Positions 32,283-44,608 of a stretch of DNA of 64,000 nucleotides are shown piece after piece. Origin of the DNA: Zingiber officinale (lineage: Eukaryota; Streptophyta; Magnoliopsida; Zingiberales; Zingiberaceae); assembly GCF_018446385.1 (NCBI RefSeq), contig NC_055999.1, positions 81,979,859 to 82,043,858 of the forward strand, given 5' to 3'. The notes under the pieces are model-generated. The model searched no databases and was not told where the DNA came from. It saw only the letters and a program-made list of their open reading frames with translations. The translations under genes and the position numbers were made by a program. Positions within the stretch are counted from its first letter, which is position 1. Each line of letters starts with the position of its first letter.

Positions 32283-32849
32283 TCAGTTTCCCTTCGAGTC
32301 CAGGACTATGTTCTTTATAGGGTTTTAGTCTCCTGTATTTTGCCATTGACCACTCGCAACGTCGCGATGATGCGTCCATTTCACTCTTTTCTCCTTTATG
32401 TCTTTTGACATAGATTAGACATAGATATTAGCCTACATATCTTTCATACCATTATCTACTCAGCCGGAGTCACTACCCGCGGACGGGTTCATATGTCATA
32501 CTGTCATATTTTGATGGCATATATTGCCTCCTTACATATTGACGTCACCAGAGGTGATGTCCGTTCTGACTGAGTTCGACGTTGTAGGATCTAGGAATTT
32601 CTCTTTAGGTGGTATCCATACCGATGAAGAGGGTGTCTTGTCCTAGCGGAGGGGGCACAGTACCAGCTTGACCCAGATGTAGAGCCAGATGCCCAGGAGG
32701 AGGAGGCAAAGCAGGATGAGTTTATGATCGCACTATTCGGCGAGGCCACTTCTGCTCCAGCACCGCCTCCAGCCCGAGCACCACGTCCCACTCCTCACAC
32801 TCTAGGCGACTAAGTTGCCGGACTCAAGCTATCTATGACGAGTCTCAGC

Positions 32850-32981
32850 CAGGAGGTCTCCGATTTTCACCAAGGTATGCAGCATGAGGTCTCCGACTTG
32901 CGACGAGATATGCGACAGGAGGTCTCCGACTTGCGACGGGATGTGCGGCAGGAGATCTCCGACCTTCGACGTGACTTATCC
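32850..32981 (+). repeat. Four 33-bp repeats encoding an 11-residue coiled-coil motif
   Basis: Units read QEVSDFHQGMQ, HEVSDLRRDMR, QEVSDLRRDVR and QEISDLRRDLS. An 11-residue periodicity with V/I and L at core positions fits a hendecad coiled coil, probably for self-association of the element B protein. Confidence 0.8.
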
Positions 32982-33074
32982 AGTTCTCGAGAGGATGATC
33001 GGGCATGTCACTCTGAGTTGATGGCATTGTTACGCTTCTTAGGCTCCGAACCACCTCCTTCATCATCCCAGTAG

Positions 33075-34390
33075 GCTAAACGTTATTGTCTTTTCTACAT
33101 GACTTTAGTATATTGACTATAGTACATTTTGAGTTATTGACTTTAACTTTATATATTGTCGTGTCATAAATAGACTAGGATTTTTAATTTACAAAATTAT
33201 TTTCAAAAATTATCTTTAAAATTCTAGGGTAAAATTTTAAATATTTCTCAAAATTCTCTATTTTTAGAATTTTTGAAAATCAGCTTTAACCGTAGAATAG
33301 ATCAATCCCTTAGAAAGTATGCTCCTATAGATCTAAGGTTTGAGCATCTCACCAACACACTAGGGCTAACTTGTTTGTGTACTTCTGAACTTAGAAAGGG
33401 GTGAGATGTATAGGTAGATTGCCTGGATTTAAAAGATGCTTATATCAGTCCATCATCATAAGTCTGAGCGTTAAAAACCAAACAAATATTAATCAGGTTA
33501 AGTATTTCAGCTTAGTCAAACACTAACTGAATACAATCAACTTAACCTGACTAACCAAGTGAAAGTTGCTATCTTTTGATAGTCAGTAACTTCTGGTTAG
33601 ACAATTGAAGTTTTATTAATATGAAGTTCAGAGGGAGGATTAATTATTTTCATATTTATTATTTTATCTTCTTTAAAAATATTTTTGCAAAATTACTTTT
33701 GAAAAGTATTTTTCATTTCCTTAAAAATACTTTAACAAAATTGTTTTAAAAATTACTTTAATTTTGCAAATTTAATTTTTGAAAAATGGCTTTCAAAATC
33801 TTATTTTATAACTTTCAAAAACTTATTTTTTTTAAAAATAACCTTCAAAAACTTATTTTTGAAAATGGATTTCAAAAACTATTTTTTTTTTTAAAATGTC
33901 TTTCATAAACTTACTCTTGAAAATTGCCTTTTATAAAATTATGTTTGGAAATTGGTATAAAATTTTTTTTTAATATCTCTATTAAACGTTAGCTATTTTT
34001 AAAAAATTTAGCTATTTTGAAAAAGTTAAAGGATGTTGAAAACCATATCTGATCTCAAAGATCATATTTTAAGCAACTTTTTCACAATTTCCCTTTAACT
34101 TATTTTTCTATGTTAACTCCCCCAAGTCAACCTGAAAATTTTATCAGAGTTATCTGTTGTTAAATTTTATTTTCAAAGTTAACTTATTTTTCTAACTTAT
34201 TTTCTGTTGTCAACCTAAAAATTATCTATGCTTGTCATGTTTTTTTATGAATGTCAAAGGAGGGGGGTTAGGTGGTTTAATTTAGTTAGCAACAAACTAA
34301 CAAACATAAAACAAGGCTAACTTAAAAATCATGTCTTATACTTATGTTTTGCATAATTTTCACTAACTTAACCCAGGTTGTCATTGCATC
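33075..34390 (+). other. Non-coding internal sequence of element B
   Basis: AT-rich, with many TTTTAAAA words at 33650-34010, and no ORF or motif recognised. A G-rich purine run (AAAGGAGGGGGG) at about 34255 may be an upstream polypurine tract. Confidence 0.6.
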
Positions 34391-34403
34391 AAAAAGGGGA
34401 GAT
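34391..34403 (+). other. Polypurine tract of element B
   Basis: AAAAAGGGGAGAT precedes TGTTGGTGCGG, the same arrangement as in element A (15211-15235). It marks the start of the LTR. Confidence 0.8.
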
Positions 34404-35502
34404 TGTTGGTGCGGTGAGCACTAATGGTCTAACTCAGGTTTTGATGAATGACAAAGTAGGTTAAGTTAGTCTCGGCATGATCTAACACTTTGACGAAGTG
34501 TGCAGGAGAAACCCAGCTAGGTCGACGGGTCGACCGGATAGCTGACATGAAGTCCAGCTAGGTTGAAGGATCGACCGGATAGCTGGCACGAAGCCCAGTT
34601 AGGTCGATGGGCTGACCTGATAGCTGGCATGAAATCCAAACTGGTCGACGGGCCGACCTGATATCTGCCACGAAGTCCAGTTAGGTCGACGGGCTGACCA
34701 GATAGTTGGCACGAAGTCCAGACGGGTCGATAGGCTGACCGAACATCTAGCAGGTAAGTTAAGGTAAGTCACTGGAGGGGAGTGACTTGGTGAAGACGCG
34801 TTCCCTGTTCGAGGGAACAGTAGGCGTTCATCCAACTTAGAACCATTTCGGAATCTAAGTTGAGATCGTGACTAGATTCTGGTCTCGATGAGACGGAATC
34901 TAATTACTACTCTGTTACTATAATTGTGCTAACTTTTGTTTTGCAGGGTAGTTTAGCTTTCATTTTGCCTCGGACTAACACTTTCTTGCAGGAGAAGGAC
35001 TTTCTGGAGAAAGGTGGTCCGGGCACCCGGAAGGTAAAAGACTTATCGCATCGCAACGTGGAGTGCGCTGGTTGGCCGGACCTACGTCACGGTCCGAGCG
35101 CCCGGAAGGGATCCAGGTGCCCGGAGCATCCTATACAAGGAGGTCTCGCCTTGGAGCAAAATACAACAACGTCTTCCAACAACTGCTCTATTGCACTCTA
35201 CTCCAGTGACGCTGCGAAGTCTCTCCGACAACTTGCGGCTCAAGTTTTGTTTTATTATTGTTGTCGGTATTTTCCTTATAATTGTTCTTATACTTACTAT
35301 TGTAATCAATTTTTGAACTATTAGTGATTGCCCAACGAAAGCATTCGACGAGTGTGGGCCTTGGAGTAGGAGTCGACGAAGGCTCCGAACCAAGTAAAAC
35401 TGGTTCGTGTTAGCATTATTTTGTGCTTTTTCCACTGCGTACTCACTCCAAAATTTTAAATCACTATTCACTCCCCCCTCTAGCAAGCTCTACGATCTAA
35501 CA
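34404..35502 (+). repeat. 3' LTR of element B
   Basis: About 1.1 kb, starting TGTTGGTGCGG and ending CTACGATCTAACA. The CACTCCCCCCTCTAGC before the end parallels the element A LTR end. It contains a tandem array (34500-34750), GC-rich palindromic words near 35017-35125 (such as GGGCACCCGG) and a TATA-like CTATACAAGG at 35131. Its 5' partner is not in the window, so the boundaries rest on the tract and the TG/CA ends. Confidence 0.7.
34500..34750 (+). repeat. Tandem array of about 45-bp units with GTCGAC palindromes in the element B LTR
   Basis: Five to six diverged units contain GGTCGACGGGTCGACC-type palindromes followed by GGATAGCTGGCACGAAGTCC. The position in U3 matches the arrays of element A. 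Confidence 0.85.
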
Positions 35503-35933
35503 GCTTTCACCTAGTTTCACTCACTAGGATTTTCCCACTGTCCGACTTCACTCACCGGGACTTTAACCTACCTACCTTCACTCACTAGGTCTTTCACCTG
35601 CCTTCACTCACCAGGATTTCCCAACTGCCTAGCTTCACTCACTATTTTTTTCACCTGGCTTCACTCACCAGGACTTCCCCCTTCCTAACCTCCAGTTAGG
35701 GCTTTTCCAGTTAAGTATCCGATCAACCCTTTGACCTACTTAACTCTTCTTCACATCTAACTGGTCAGTCCTTGATCAGAGGGGAATTGTATCAACAATC
35801 TCCCCAATCGGATGATTGCATCTACAATCTCCATGTATTGTCAAATATCGAAATCTAAACATCAAGACTCAAGTTTGAGCCAACTCAAGCTTAGCCAACC
35901 AAGTCAACCTTGATCTAGGGATATTACACCAAT
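35503..35933 (-). repeat. Fragment of another Sirevirus-type LTR, minus orientation
   Basis: Read on the minus strand it begins near 35933 with TATTGGTGTAATATCCC, then AGATCAAGGTTGACTTGG, and later GGGGAGATTGTTGATACAA, paralleling the two LTR-start-like words of element A. At 35510-35690 units of about 30 bp with TTCACTCACTAGG recur. It stops at element B (35502), which I infer inserted into it. The short sequence 35934-36051 shows nothing recognisable. Confidence 0.45.
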
Positions 35934-38900
35934 AAAGAGTTACCGTCTGCCCCTGCTCCACACACATAGTCTAGTGTCTTCTCTTCTACAGCACATTGTT
36001 GAAATCAAAATGTTCAACAAAGAGTAGCTCATTCAACAACATATAGCGTAGTAGGGGTGGGCATAATTTGGTTTAAACCAGAAAAACCGACCGAACCAAA
36101 AAATATCAATTTTTTTTATTCAATTTTTTCGAGTTTTCGGCCGGTTTCAGTTTAATTTGTTTGAAATTCGGTTATTCGGTTCAGTTTGCGATTTTGGTTC
36201 CCAAAAAATTGAGTAAACCGAACCGGCCAGTTTTGGGTCTTTTTTATCAATGGTCCACTGGGCCGGTGGTAAGTATTTTAATTAAAATAGGATATTAGGG
36301 TTTTTTTGGAACTCAACTCAGTTTACTTGCTAAGTTGTCGTCCGTCACTTGTTGCTTTCTTCCCTACCAGTAGCCATCGCGCGTCGCCTTCTTCCTTACC
36401 AGTGGTCGTCGCCCATCGCTTTCTTCCTTTCCAACAGGTTCATCCGTCGCTTTCTTCCTTGCCACTTACTAGTAGGAAGCTTGATTTCTTTCGTTAAAGA
36501 CTTAGAGTTCTCCACTTCTCCATTCTCTGCTCGACTGATTCATTGCCACATGTGTCCAGGTACTTTAAATTTCAATAATTAGCACTTTATTTCTTTTGTT
36601 ATTAATTTGTTGTTTTGTTTATTTTTTTATTTTTTTTCTTTTGATTTATACCAAAAAAATTCTTAATTTTTAATAGATGGCAGAAAAAGAGGGTATGATC
36701 AATGAAAGCAAGGGTTCAAATGATAACACACTTAATTCTTCATCTGTGGATTCAATTGATGCTGGGAAAAAATGAAAATCTGTAAGAACTAGATCTTCAG
36801 TCTGGGAACATTTTGAGAAATTTAATGATTCTAATGGGGTACCTAGAGCAAAATGTAATTATTGTGATGCAAGTTATGCTGCTGATTCCAATTTAAATGG
36901 TACTTCATTTTTGGGTGCTCATTTGAAACGGTGTAAAAATATCTATGTAATGTGGAAACTAAACAAGGTAAAATAGCCTTTCAAAACATTTCAAAAGATC
37001 AGATAACAATCAACACTTGGAGATTTGATCAAGAAGCTAGCAGAAAAGCTTTGGCCAAGATGATAATTGTTGATGAATTACCTTTTAGGTTTGTGAAATG
37101 GAAGGGTTTAGACACTTTATAAATGTGACACAACCATTATTTAGAATTCCGTTTCATTGGACAATTACAAGAGATTGCTTTGAACTTTTTTTGGAAGAAA
37201 AGAAAATTCTTAGGCTTTTCTTCAAGGAGACATGTCAAAGAGTTTGTCTCATAACATATACATGGACTTCAATACAGAGAATTAATTATATGTGTCTTAC
37301 TGCTCATTTTATTGACAAAAATTGGAAATTACAAGAGAGAATATTGAATTTTTCTCCAATACACAGCCATAAAGGTGATGATATGGGAATTATGATCACT
37401 AAATGTTTGCTTGATTAGGGTTTGGATAAAGTGTTCACTATCACAGTCGATAATGCTAGTCCTAATGATACTACATTGAAAGAGATGTCAAAACAATTTA
37501 GTAAATGGGGAACTAATTTGATGGATGTCACGCCCCGGGGGAGTCCCTGCCAGAAGAAATTTCGATAGCATCTCCCCTGTACAGGTAACAATCTGAAACT
37601 TTCTACAATGCCCTCAGGGCCATATATACCTCAGCCAACACGATCGAAACAATAACAATAAATAATAATGCAAAACACCCACGCAGTTTAATAGTAAAAC
37701 TAAACTAAAGCAATGATAAGGAAAAATCATCTCAAAAATCTTACTCAACTACACCCATAAAGCTTAAATCACGATATCCTACTCAACTACACCCATAAAA
37801 CTCAAATCACGACGCAATAAAAATCAACTCACCTCTTCTATCGTCTAGGCAGGCATGTGGTGGAACAAATCCAATAAAATCCATCAACAAATAAAACAAA
37901 ATCATACCATATCCATAGAAACAAAACTAGTACAAGTCTAGATAGTACAATAAAAAAAAGAAACCAAACAAATATCCTCGCGAACTGCAAGGGGACTAGC
38001 GACTGGAACTCCTCCGGACAGCCTCAACCTAAAAATAGTAATAACCACGGGGTGAGTCAACTCCTCAGCGAGTAACTACTGATATGCATAATATAGAAAA
38101 TAACAAATAGCACTAATCATGCGTACAGTCTCCTTATATAAGAAGGATAAATGCAAACTGAAATAAATAGGAGAACAACTGTACTAACCAGGACCTGGTG
38201 TATGGATAATAAACTGAGAGGTATAGAAATCCTGTATGCATGTCAAACAAATGCATCCATCCAATATGCAGCAAACACAAGCAATAAATGCATCAATGCA
38301 TATGATGACAATGACATATCCTGGTCACCCCTACTGCCAGTCAGCCATCTCACACACGATGGTGAGACCGAGTGGGTAAGACTGTGACAACCATGCACTC
38401 TGTCATCACTGCTCCTGAGTGACCGAGTGGACGGGATGCTGTCGGAGTACACCTATCCTCCTACCCCAAATCATAAGTGGGGGGGGGGGGCGCAATGCTC
38501 TCATCTCCCTGAGCCAGTCCAGAGGAGGGATCTCTGCCGGCTACCACGCTGCGTCACACTACCCATGAGCGGACCAACGGAGCCAAACAGAGCAAAACTG
38601 TCTGCCGGCTACCACGCTGCGTCTCCAAACCAGTGGAGCCTAACAGAGCAGAACTGTCTGTCGGCTACCACGTTGAGTCACCGGACCAGCGGAGCCTAAC
38701 AACAAAACTGCCACACATCGTGCCTGACATACCACTAACCCATGAGTGGTGGTATGTGAAGATCTATGTAACTGGTGATGTGCTCAACAATAATGGAGTC
38801 GACTATCGCACAGCATGTAATCATGTGAAATGGTGCATGATACTAAGCATGGAAATATCCTGAACCTATCCATCTCTACAAAATGTGTATCATAGGACAA

Positions 38901-40173
38901 AGAATCAAATCAAAGATACACAGATGAGATAAGGTATAAAAACCTAGGTCCTGAACATAATAGGGCATGGTTATGTCACTACCCCTATAAGCATATATAA
39001 TCAGGTGGGTACTAACATGAAATACAAAATAGGTAAGCAAAACAAGCATGTAACAGGTATCCGGTAGTGACAAACCGATGCAGATATGAAACATAATCAT
39101 TACTACTTGTTAAAAACTACTATGCATATCAAATGACATATCTAAAAGATAAGTCAAGGTACCCGCCTCCAATATAGATCGAGCTAATCAACCTCTATGT
39201 CGAAGTGCTCGTCCTGAATCAAAGTCCTGTGATAAATCATACATGTAGTGCTTTATTTAGCTAAATTCAAATGAATTAAGTAGCTAAATAAAATGCTCAA
39301 ACCTAATTAGGGAAAATCATAATCAACATGATCATTCACCCTACCAAAATTAACACTCCTTGCTAACATAACTAGCAACCACCTACAAAATATTTTCAAA
39401 CCCTTATGCCTTACCTCAAATCACAGCCCTGTTTTAGAACAAGAAGCTGTTGGATGGAAGTGGTTGTGATATTAGGGTTGTTCGCTGCTGGAAGGCGGCT
39501 GTCGGACCCAAGAACAACCCACAACACAAGACTACCCTGCTGGAATCCTTTCCTCATAGCCGTGATCACTGATCCACTGCCAAGAGATGGTTGCTGCCCG
39601 GATCCAGTGGCTGCAGCAAGGTGTGATGGCTCATCTACAACATAAATATCCTAAAAAAATGCAAACAACACATTAACCTTTGAGCATAAGACTCGATCTT
39701 AATCCACCACTTCTAAACCATACAACTTACCCTTGTATTTCTCTGATTCCCTCACCGGAACAGTGTTGTTTGGCTAGGATTCAGGCCAAAACCCCCAAAT
39801 GTTGCTGTGGTGGTGAACTAGGGCAGAGGGGCTGAGGAAACCGAGAAAAAGAGATGAACCGAGGTAGCACTAGGGCACGGTACAAAAGGGATCATGGGTT
39901 CCAGTGAACGCCGAGTGTCCGTGGCCAAGAGAGGGAAGGCGACGGTGAGAGTGAGGAAACCGTGGCTCTCGGGATGGTCGGCGTCAAGGCAGCAGCGATC
40001 GACGCGAGCAGGAGAGGGAGGAGGGGAGAATCGGTAAATAAAGAGGGGAAAGAAGAAGAGAAATAAAAGGAGGAAATCATCGTGCGGCGCCGGTTAGGGA
40101 AAATCGGCGCGAGGAGAGCGTCGGGTGAGGCTCGACATGCGAGGGAAGGGAAAGAAAGGAAACGGCGTGTGGG

Positions 40174-41971
40174 TGTTGGGACTTTCGAGCCGCAAAAACC
40201 GCTTTTTGCGTTGCGGAAACCTCGAAGTCTTGCCACGGATCCGTGCGAAGATAAATAAAATTCATGTACATGTTTGTTTATCCTAGATCTACCTTAGATC
40301 TACATGATAAGAGTATTACCCTTGTTGCGTGCCCTTTACTTATCCCGCTCGTCCAAACGGTTGCCGGATCTCGTAGAGTGTCAAGTGTATACTCCTCTAC
40401 ACGTATCCACACGGACAAAAGGTGGAGAGAAACCACTTAGAGTGTGCTAGCACCCTTGCATGGTTTCGGCAATGGAGGAGAGGGAGAGAACAAGAGGAGG
40501 AGGAGGACGAAGAAGTTACAATAAGCACAAATGCTTGCACTAATGTGGCCGGCCACATAAAGGAGGGTTTTAAACCTCCATGTAATACCAAGAGTCATGA
40601 CTCTTGGTCTTCCTCATGAGGTGGCACACTATGATGTAGCCTTGATGATGTGGAACACCATCTATGATGTAGCCTTGATGATGTGGAACACCATCATTGG
40701 TCGGTCCCATGCCAAGTCACAATGAGGTGGCATTTGGTCAAGTCAAACTTGACCTTTTTATCTCCCATGGTTGATCAAATCTAACCATTGATTCAAGTCA
40801 ATTTAATTTAATGAATCTCTATTCATTGGTTTAAATTGAATCAATAAATCATAATTTAAATTAGACTCATTCTACACATGAATCAAATTGAGTCCAACTC
40901 AATTAGTCTAATTTAGATTACTCTTAATTCAATTTGGTTCATCACATGAACCTAATCCTCTTGGTCCATCATATGAACCTAATCTCCATCTAATTACCCT
41001 TTGTGTGTGACCCTATAGGTTATTGTAACGTTGGCGATGCTCCTAAAACCATTTAGAAACATAAGTAATGAGCGGTATCTAGCAACACATCATTACTACC
41101 CAAGTTACAAGAATGTTGAGGTCCAACATCACCTTTGTGACTACTAATTGTGACTCTCACAATATGTGACAATGTCCTTCTATCCTTGACATCTAAATTG
41201 ATCAATTGAGGCATAAACCGTGTCATCCTCTAATCAATTTATGTCTTGAACTCCAAGTAGATTCACTCTAATCAAATGAGCTCAATATCTCATATTGACT
41301 CATTTGGGCATGACCATGCACTTAGTGGTCTCACTCTATCAAGAATCATGATGTCACTCCCGTCATATAGGAGGGATAGATCTCATTTACATCACTCACA
41401 TCCCTCCGCATAATTTATTACATACCCAGCAGTCGCCTTTATAGTCCACCCATTTACGGGTGACGTTTGACGAAGCCAAAGTATGCAACTCCTTATGTAG
41501 GGAACCATGGTGACTTTAGGTCCAAGAATTGATAGTCATACTAATAGTCACATGAGAAAGTATATGACACTGATATAACGATCCATGATACTTTCTCATG
41601 GCGGGTCATTCAGTATACATTCTCCAATGCATACTCATGTGTCAACTTGATATCTCTATATCTATGACTTGTGAGATCAAGTCATCGAGTTGACCTACAT
41701 GCTAGTCTCATCGTATTAATATTGTCCCTGAATGTTAATACTTGACTAGGAATGATTAAGAGTAGTGTTCTCTATATCATCTCATTATCGATTAAACAAT
41801 CGATTGATATAGATAAGAACCTTCTACTCAAGGATATTATTATACTTAGTTATTTGGCATCAAAACAAGTATAATAACCATAAAGAAATGTCTTTATAAA
41901 TATATAGGAATATGATACATCGAGTTCATCCAACAATCATCACATAATTGGCTCTAGGGCTCTCACTAACA
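40174..41971 (-). repeat. 3' LTR of element E
   Basis: Plus orientation starts TGTTGGGACTTTCG and ends CTCTCACTAACA. It is highly similar to 47452-49259, with scattered substitutions and few indels. It contains an internal direct repeat of the words TATGATGTAGCCTTGATG (about 40630-40690). Confidence 0.92.
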
Positions 41972-41983
41972 ATCTCCCACTAG
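41972..41983 (-). other. Polypurine tract of element E
   Basis: The minus strand reads CTAGTGGGAGAT directly before the LTR start TGTTAGTGAG. Confidence 0.75.
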
Positions 41984-42006
41984 CACTAGTGTCAATCAGT
42001 GTAGGG

Positions 42007-42540
42007 TCAAATATCCAATGACCTAGTGTGACCATCATGCTTTCTCTGTGCCAAAGCCTTGGTCAAGGGATCAGCGATGTTAGCCTCTGTGGGTACTTTG
42101 TAAATTTTCACATCTCCTCTATCGATGATCTCTCGAATGAGATGGAAGCATTGTAGTATGTGATTGGTCCGCTGGTGTGAGCGAGGTTCCTTAACCTGTG
42201 CAATTGCTCCATTGTTGTCACAATAGAGCTCTATAGGATCGGCTATGCTAGGAACCACCCCAAGCTCAGTAATGAACTTGCGGATCCAAACTACCTCCTT
42301 TGCTGCTTCTGATGCAACAATATACTCGACCTCTGTTGTAGAATTAGCAATTGTGTCCTGCTTCGAACTCTTCCAGCTCACAGCACCACCATTCAAACAA
42401 AATACGAATCCAGACTGCGATCTATAATCATCCTGGTCAGTTTGAAAGCTGGCATCACTGTAACCCTTTACAGCTAGCTCGTCATCGCCTCCAAATATCA
42501 AGAAATAGTCTTTAGTCCTTCTCAGGTACTTAAGAATATT
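42007..42540 (-). pseudogene. Element E RNase H domain
   Basis: A 164-codon frame reads GYSDASFQTDQDDYRSQSG with SGFVFCLNGGAVSWKSSKQ, STTEVEYIVASEAAKEVVW and LYCDNNGAIAQVKEP, all standard copia RNase H motifs (Asp, Glu and Asp active-site positions visible). It ends IADPLTKAL near the element's coding end. Upstream it is cut from RT by a TAG at 42553-42555. Confidence 0.9.
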
Positions 42541-43516
42541 CTTGACCGCTATCTAGTGACACTCACTAGGATTTGACTGGTATCTACTCGTCATGCTCAA
42601 AGCATACGAAATATCGGGACGAGTACATAGCATGGCGTACATGATAGATCCTATGGCCGAAGCATAAGGGATATTATCCATGCGATCTCTCTCCTCTCTA
42701 GAAGAGGGACTTTAAGTCTTCGAAAGACTCACACCATGTGACATCGGCAGAAATCCTTTCTTGGAATTCTGCATGGCAAACCGTAGTAATACCGTGTCAA
42801 TATATGTACTTTGACTTAGGTCAAACAATCTCTTAGATCTATCTCTATAGATCTTTATGCCTAGAATATAGGCTGCTTCACCTAAGTCCTTCATTGAGAA
42901 ACAATTTTCCAGCCAAGTCTTTACAGACTGCAGCAAAGGGATGTCATTTCCAATGAGTAGTATGTCATCCACATACAATACAAGGAAGACAACTGTGTTT
43001 CCAACAACCTTCTTGTAGACACAGGGTTCATCTTCATTCTTGATGAAACCAAACTATTTGATCGCATCATCGAATCGAATATTCTAGCTCCAAGAAGCTT
43101 GCTGTAGTCCATAAATGGACTTATGCAGCTTGCATACTCTGCCAGTATGCAGTGGATCTACAAAAACCCTCAGGTTGTGTCATGTACATATCCTCGAGCA
43201 AGTTTCCATTCAGAAACGCAGTTTTGACATCTATCTGCCAGATCTCATAATCGTGGTATGCTACAATAGCAAGCATGATCTGAAAGGACTTAAACATCGC
43301 TACTGGAGAAAAGGTTTCATCATAGTCAATACCATGAATTTGTTTAAAACCTTTATCTACCAAATGACTCTTATAGGTATGCAAATGTCCATCCATGTCA
43401 GTCTTTCTCTTAAAGACTCACTTACACCCAATGGGTTTGACGCCTTCAGGTGGATCAACCAATGTCCATACTTGGTTGGTGTACATGGATTCCATCTCGG
43501 ATCTCATAGCCTCTAG
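42541..43516 (-). pseudogene. Element E reverse transcriptase
   Basis: RT runs from GHLHTYKSHLVDKGFKQ and YDETFSPVAMFKSFQ through IWQIDVKTAFLNGNL (first catalytic Asp) to MYVDDILLIGND (YVDD box) and LGIKIYRDRSKRLFDLSQ. Breaks are TGA at 43418-43420, TAG at 43084-43086, TAG at 43054-43056, TAA at 42712-42714, and an extra T in a T run at about 43165. All catalytic Asp remain. Confidence 0.9.
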
Positions 43517-44608
43517 CTATTTCTCATAATCTGGTCTCATCACAGCTTCCTGATAGGAGGTAGGCTCATTCTCAACGAGCATAACGTCATCATGGTCAGA
43601 CAAGAGAAATGAGTATCTCTCAGGCTGACGACGTACCCTATCAGACCTACAAAGAGGTAGGTCTACTTGAGCTGGTTGTTGTTCCTTAACTCCTTGTGGA
43701 ACAATCTCATCATCGACAACACTTTGTGGTTCCAGTTCAACTTCCATCAAGGCTTCAGTGCTATGGTCCATATCTTGAACTTCTTCAAGATCGAACGTAC
43801 TCCCACTAGTTTTTCTAGAAACAAAGTCCTTTTCTAGAAATACCTCAGTGTTAGCCACAAACACTTTGTGTTGACTGGGAATGTAGAAGTAATATCCCTT
43901 CATTTCCTTGGGATATCCTATAAAATAGCACTTATCGGATTTGGGCCCCAGTTTGTCCGAGACTTGACGTCGAACGTAAGCCTCACAACTCCAAATCCTC
44001 ATAAAAGATACCTGGGCATCTCTCCCAGTTCATATCCTATATGGTGTCTTTATCACAGCTTTGGATGGAACACGGTTAAGTGTGAAGGCTGCTGTGTCTA
44101 GAGCATATCCCCAAAAAGATATAGGAAGATCTGTGTGACTCATCATAGATCGTACCATATCTAATAGGGTACGATTCCTCCTTTCAGATACACCATTCCA
44201 CTGTGGTGTTCCAGGAGAAGTGAGTTGGGATAGAATCTCACACTCAGCTAGATAGTCACGAAACTCATGGCTAAGGTATTCTCCACCTTGATCTGATCGA
44301 AGTATCTTAATACTCTTGCCTAGCTGGTTTTGTACTTCATTCTTGAATTCTTTGAACTTTTTAAAGGATTGTGACTTATGTGTCATCAGATACACAGAAC
44401 CATATCTACTGAAGTCATCAGTAAATGTAATGAAGTACCTATAACCACCTCTGGCAGTGACATTGAAAGGGCCACATACATCACTATGTATAAGTCCTAA
44501 CAAGTCAGTTGCTCTTTCGTTGTGTCCACTAAAGGGAGTCTTGGTCATCTTGCCCAGTAGGCATGACTCGCATGTCTCATATGATTCAAAATCAAATGAG
44601 TCCAGCAA
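43517..44608 (-). pseudogene. Element E integrase
   Basis: The integrase zinc-binding tail CESCLLGKM is followed by the catalytic core: HSDVCGPF (Asp), RSDQGGEYL (Asp) and NGVSERRNRTLLDMV (Glu), so the DDE triad is complete. The GKR-type C-terminal region GYYFYIPSQHKVFVANTEVF follows after an in-frame TGA at 44030-44032. The segment ends with a TAG at 43517-43519 just before RT. Confidence 0.92.

Larger units (their letters stand above)
27411..33074 (+). pseudogene. Element B ORF (putative plant transposon protein-like), split by a CACTA element
   Basis: The first part (27411-27737, 108 codons) reads RFPIEELRIRFNSTIYMSIW and IDYYSLQSLVYCTSSVN. After a TAG at 27735 the same frame continues to about 27855 (CTFQCYPPRDLSFGDPYSYI). 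The CACTA insertion at 27896 interrupts it, and 32283 onward resumes the sequence after one copy of the TCA duplication. The last part has an acidic stretch, a Pro-rich stretch, then an 11-residue repeat coiled coil and a stop at 33072-33074. The native length would be about 420 codons. The style resembles proteins annotated as putative plant transposon protein in LARD-type elements; that is recollection. Several in-frame stops fit C-to-T change, and a run of T then G near 27850 carries a frameshift. Confidence 0.5.
26135..35502 (+). mobile_element. Right part of Sirevirus-like element B (LARD-type, own ORF), hosting element A and a CACTA
   Basis: A second LTR with a Sirevirus-style polypurine tract ends this stretch (34391-35502). 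Before it lies a long internal region with one broken ORF (27411-33074) and no pol. Element A ends at 26134 directly against it, so I infer that A inserted into B and that B's 5' LTR lies left of the window. The stretch 26135-26456 is non-coding with nothing recognised. Whether everything from 26135 belongs to B is an inference. Confidence 0.5.

Noticed and set aside
39892..40271. 114- and 64-codon minus ORFs
   Set aside because: Inside the solo LTR D and running across the E insertion boundary, so not an evolved coding unit.
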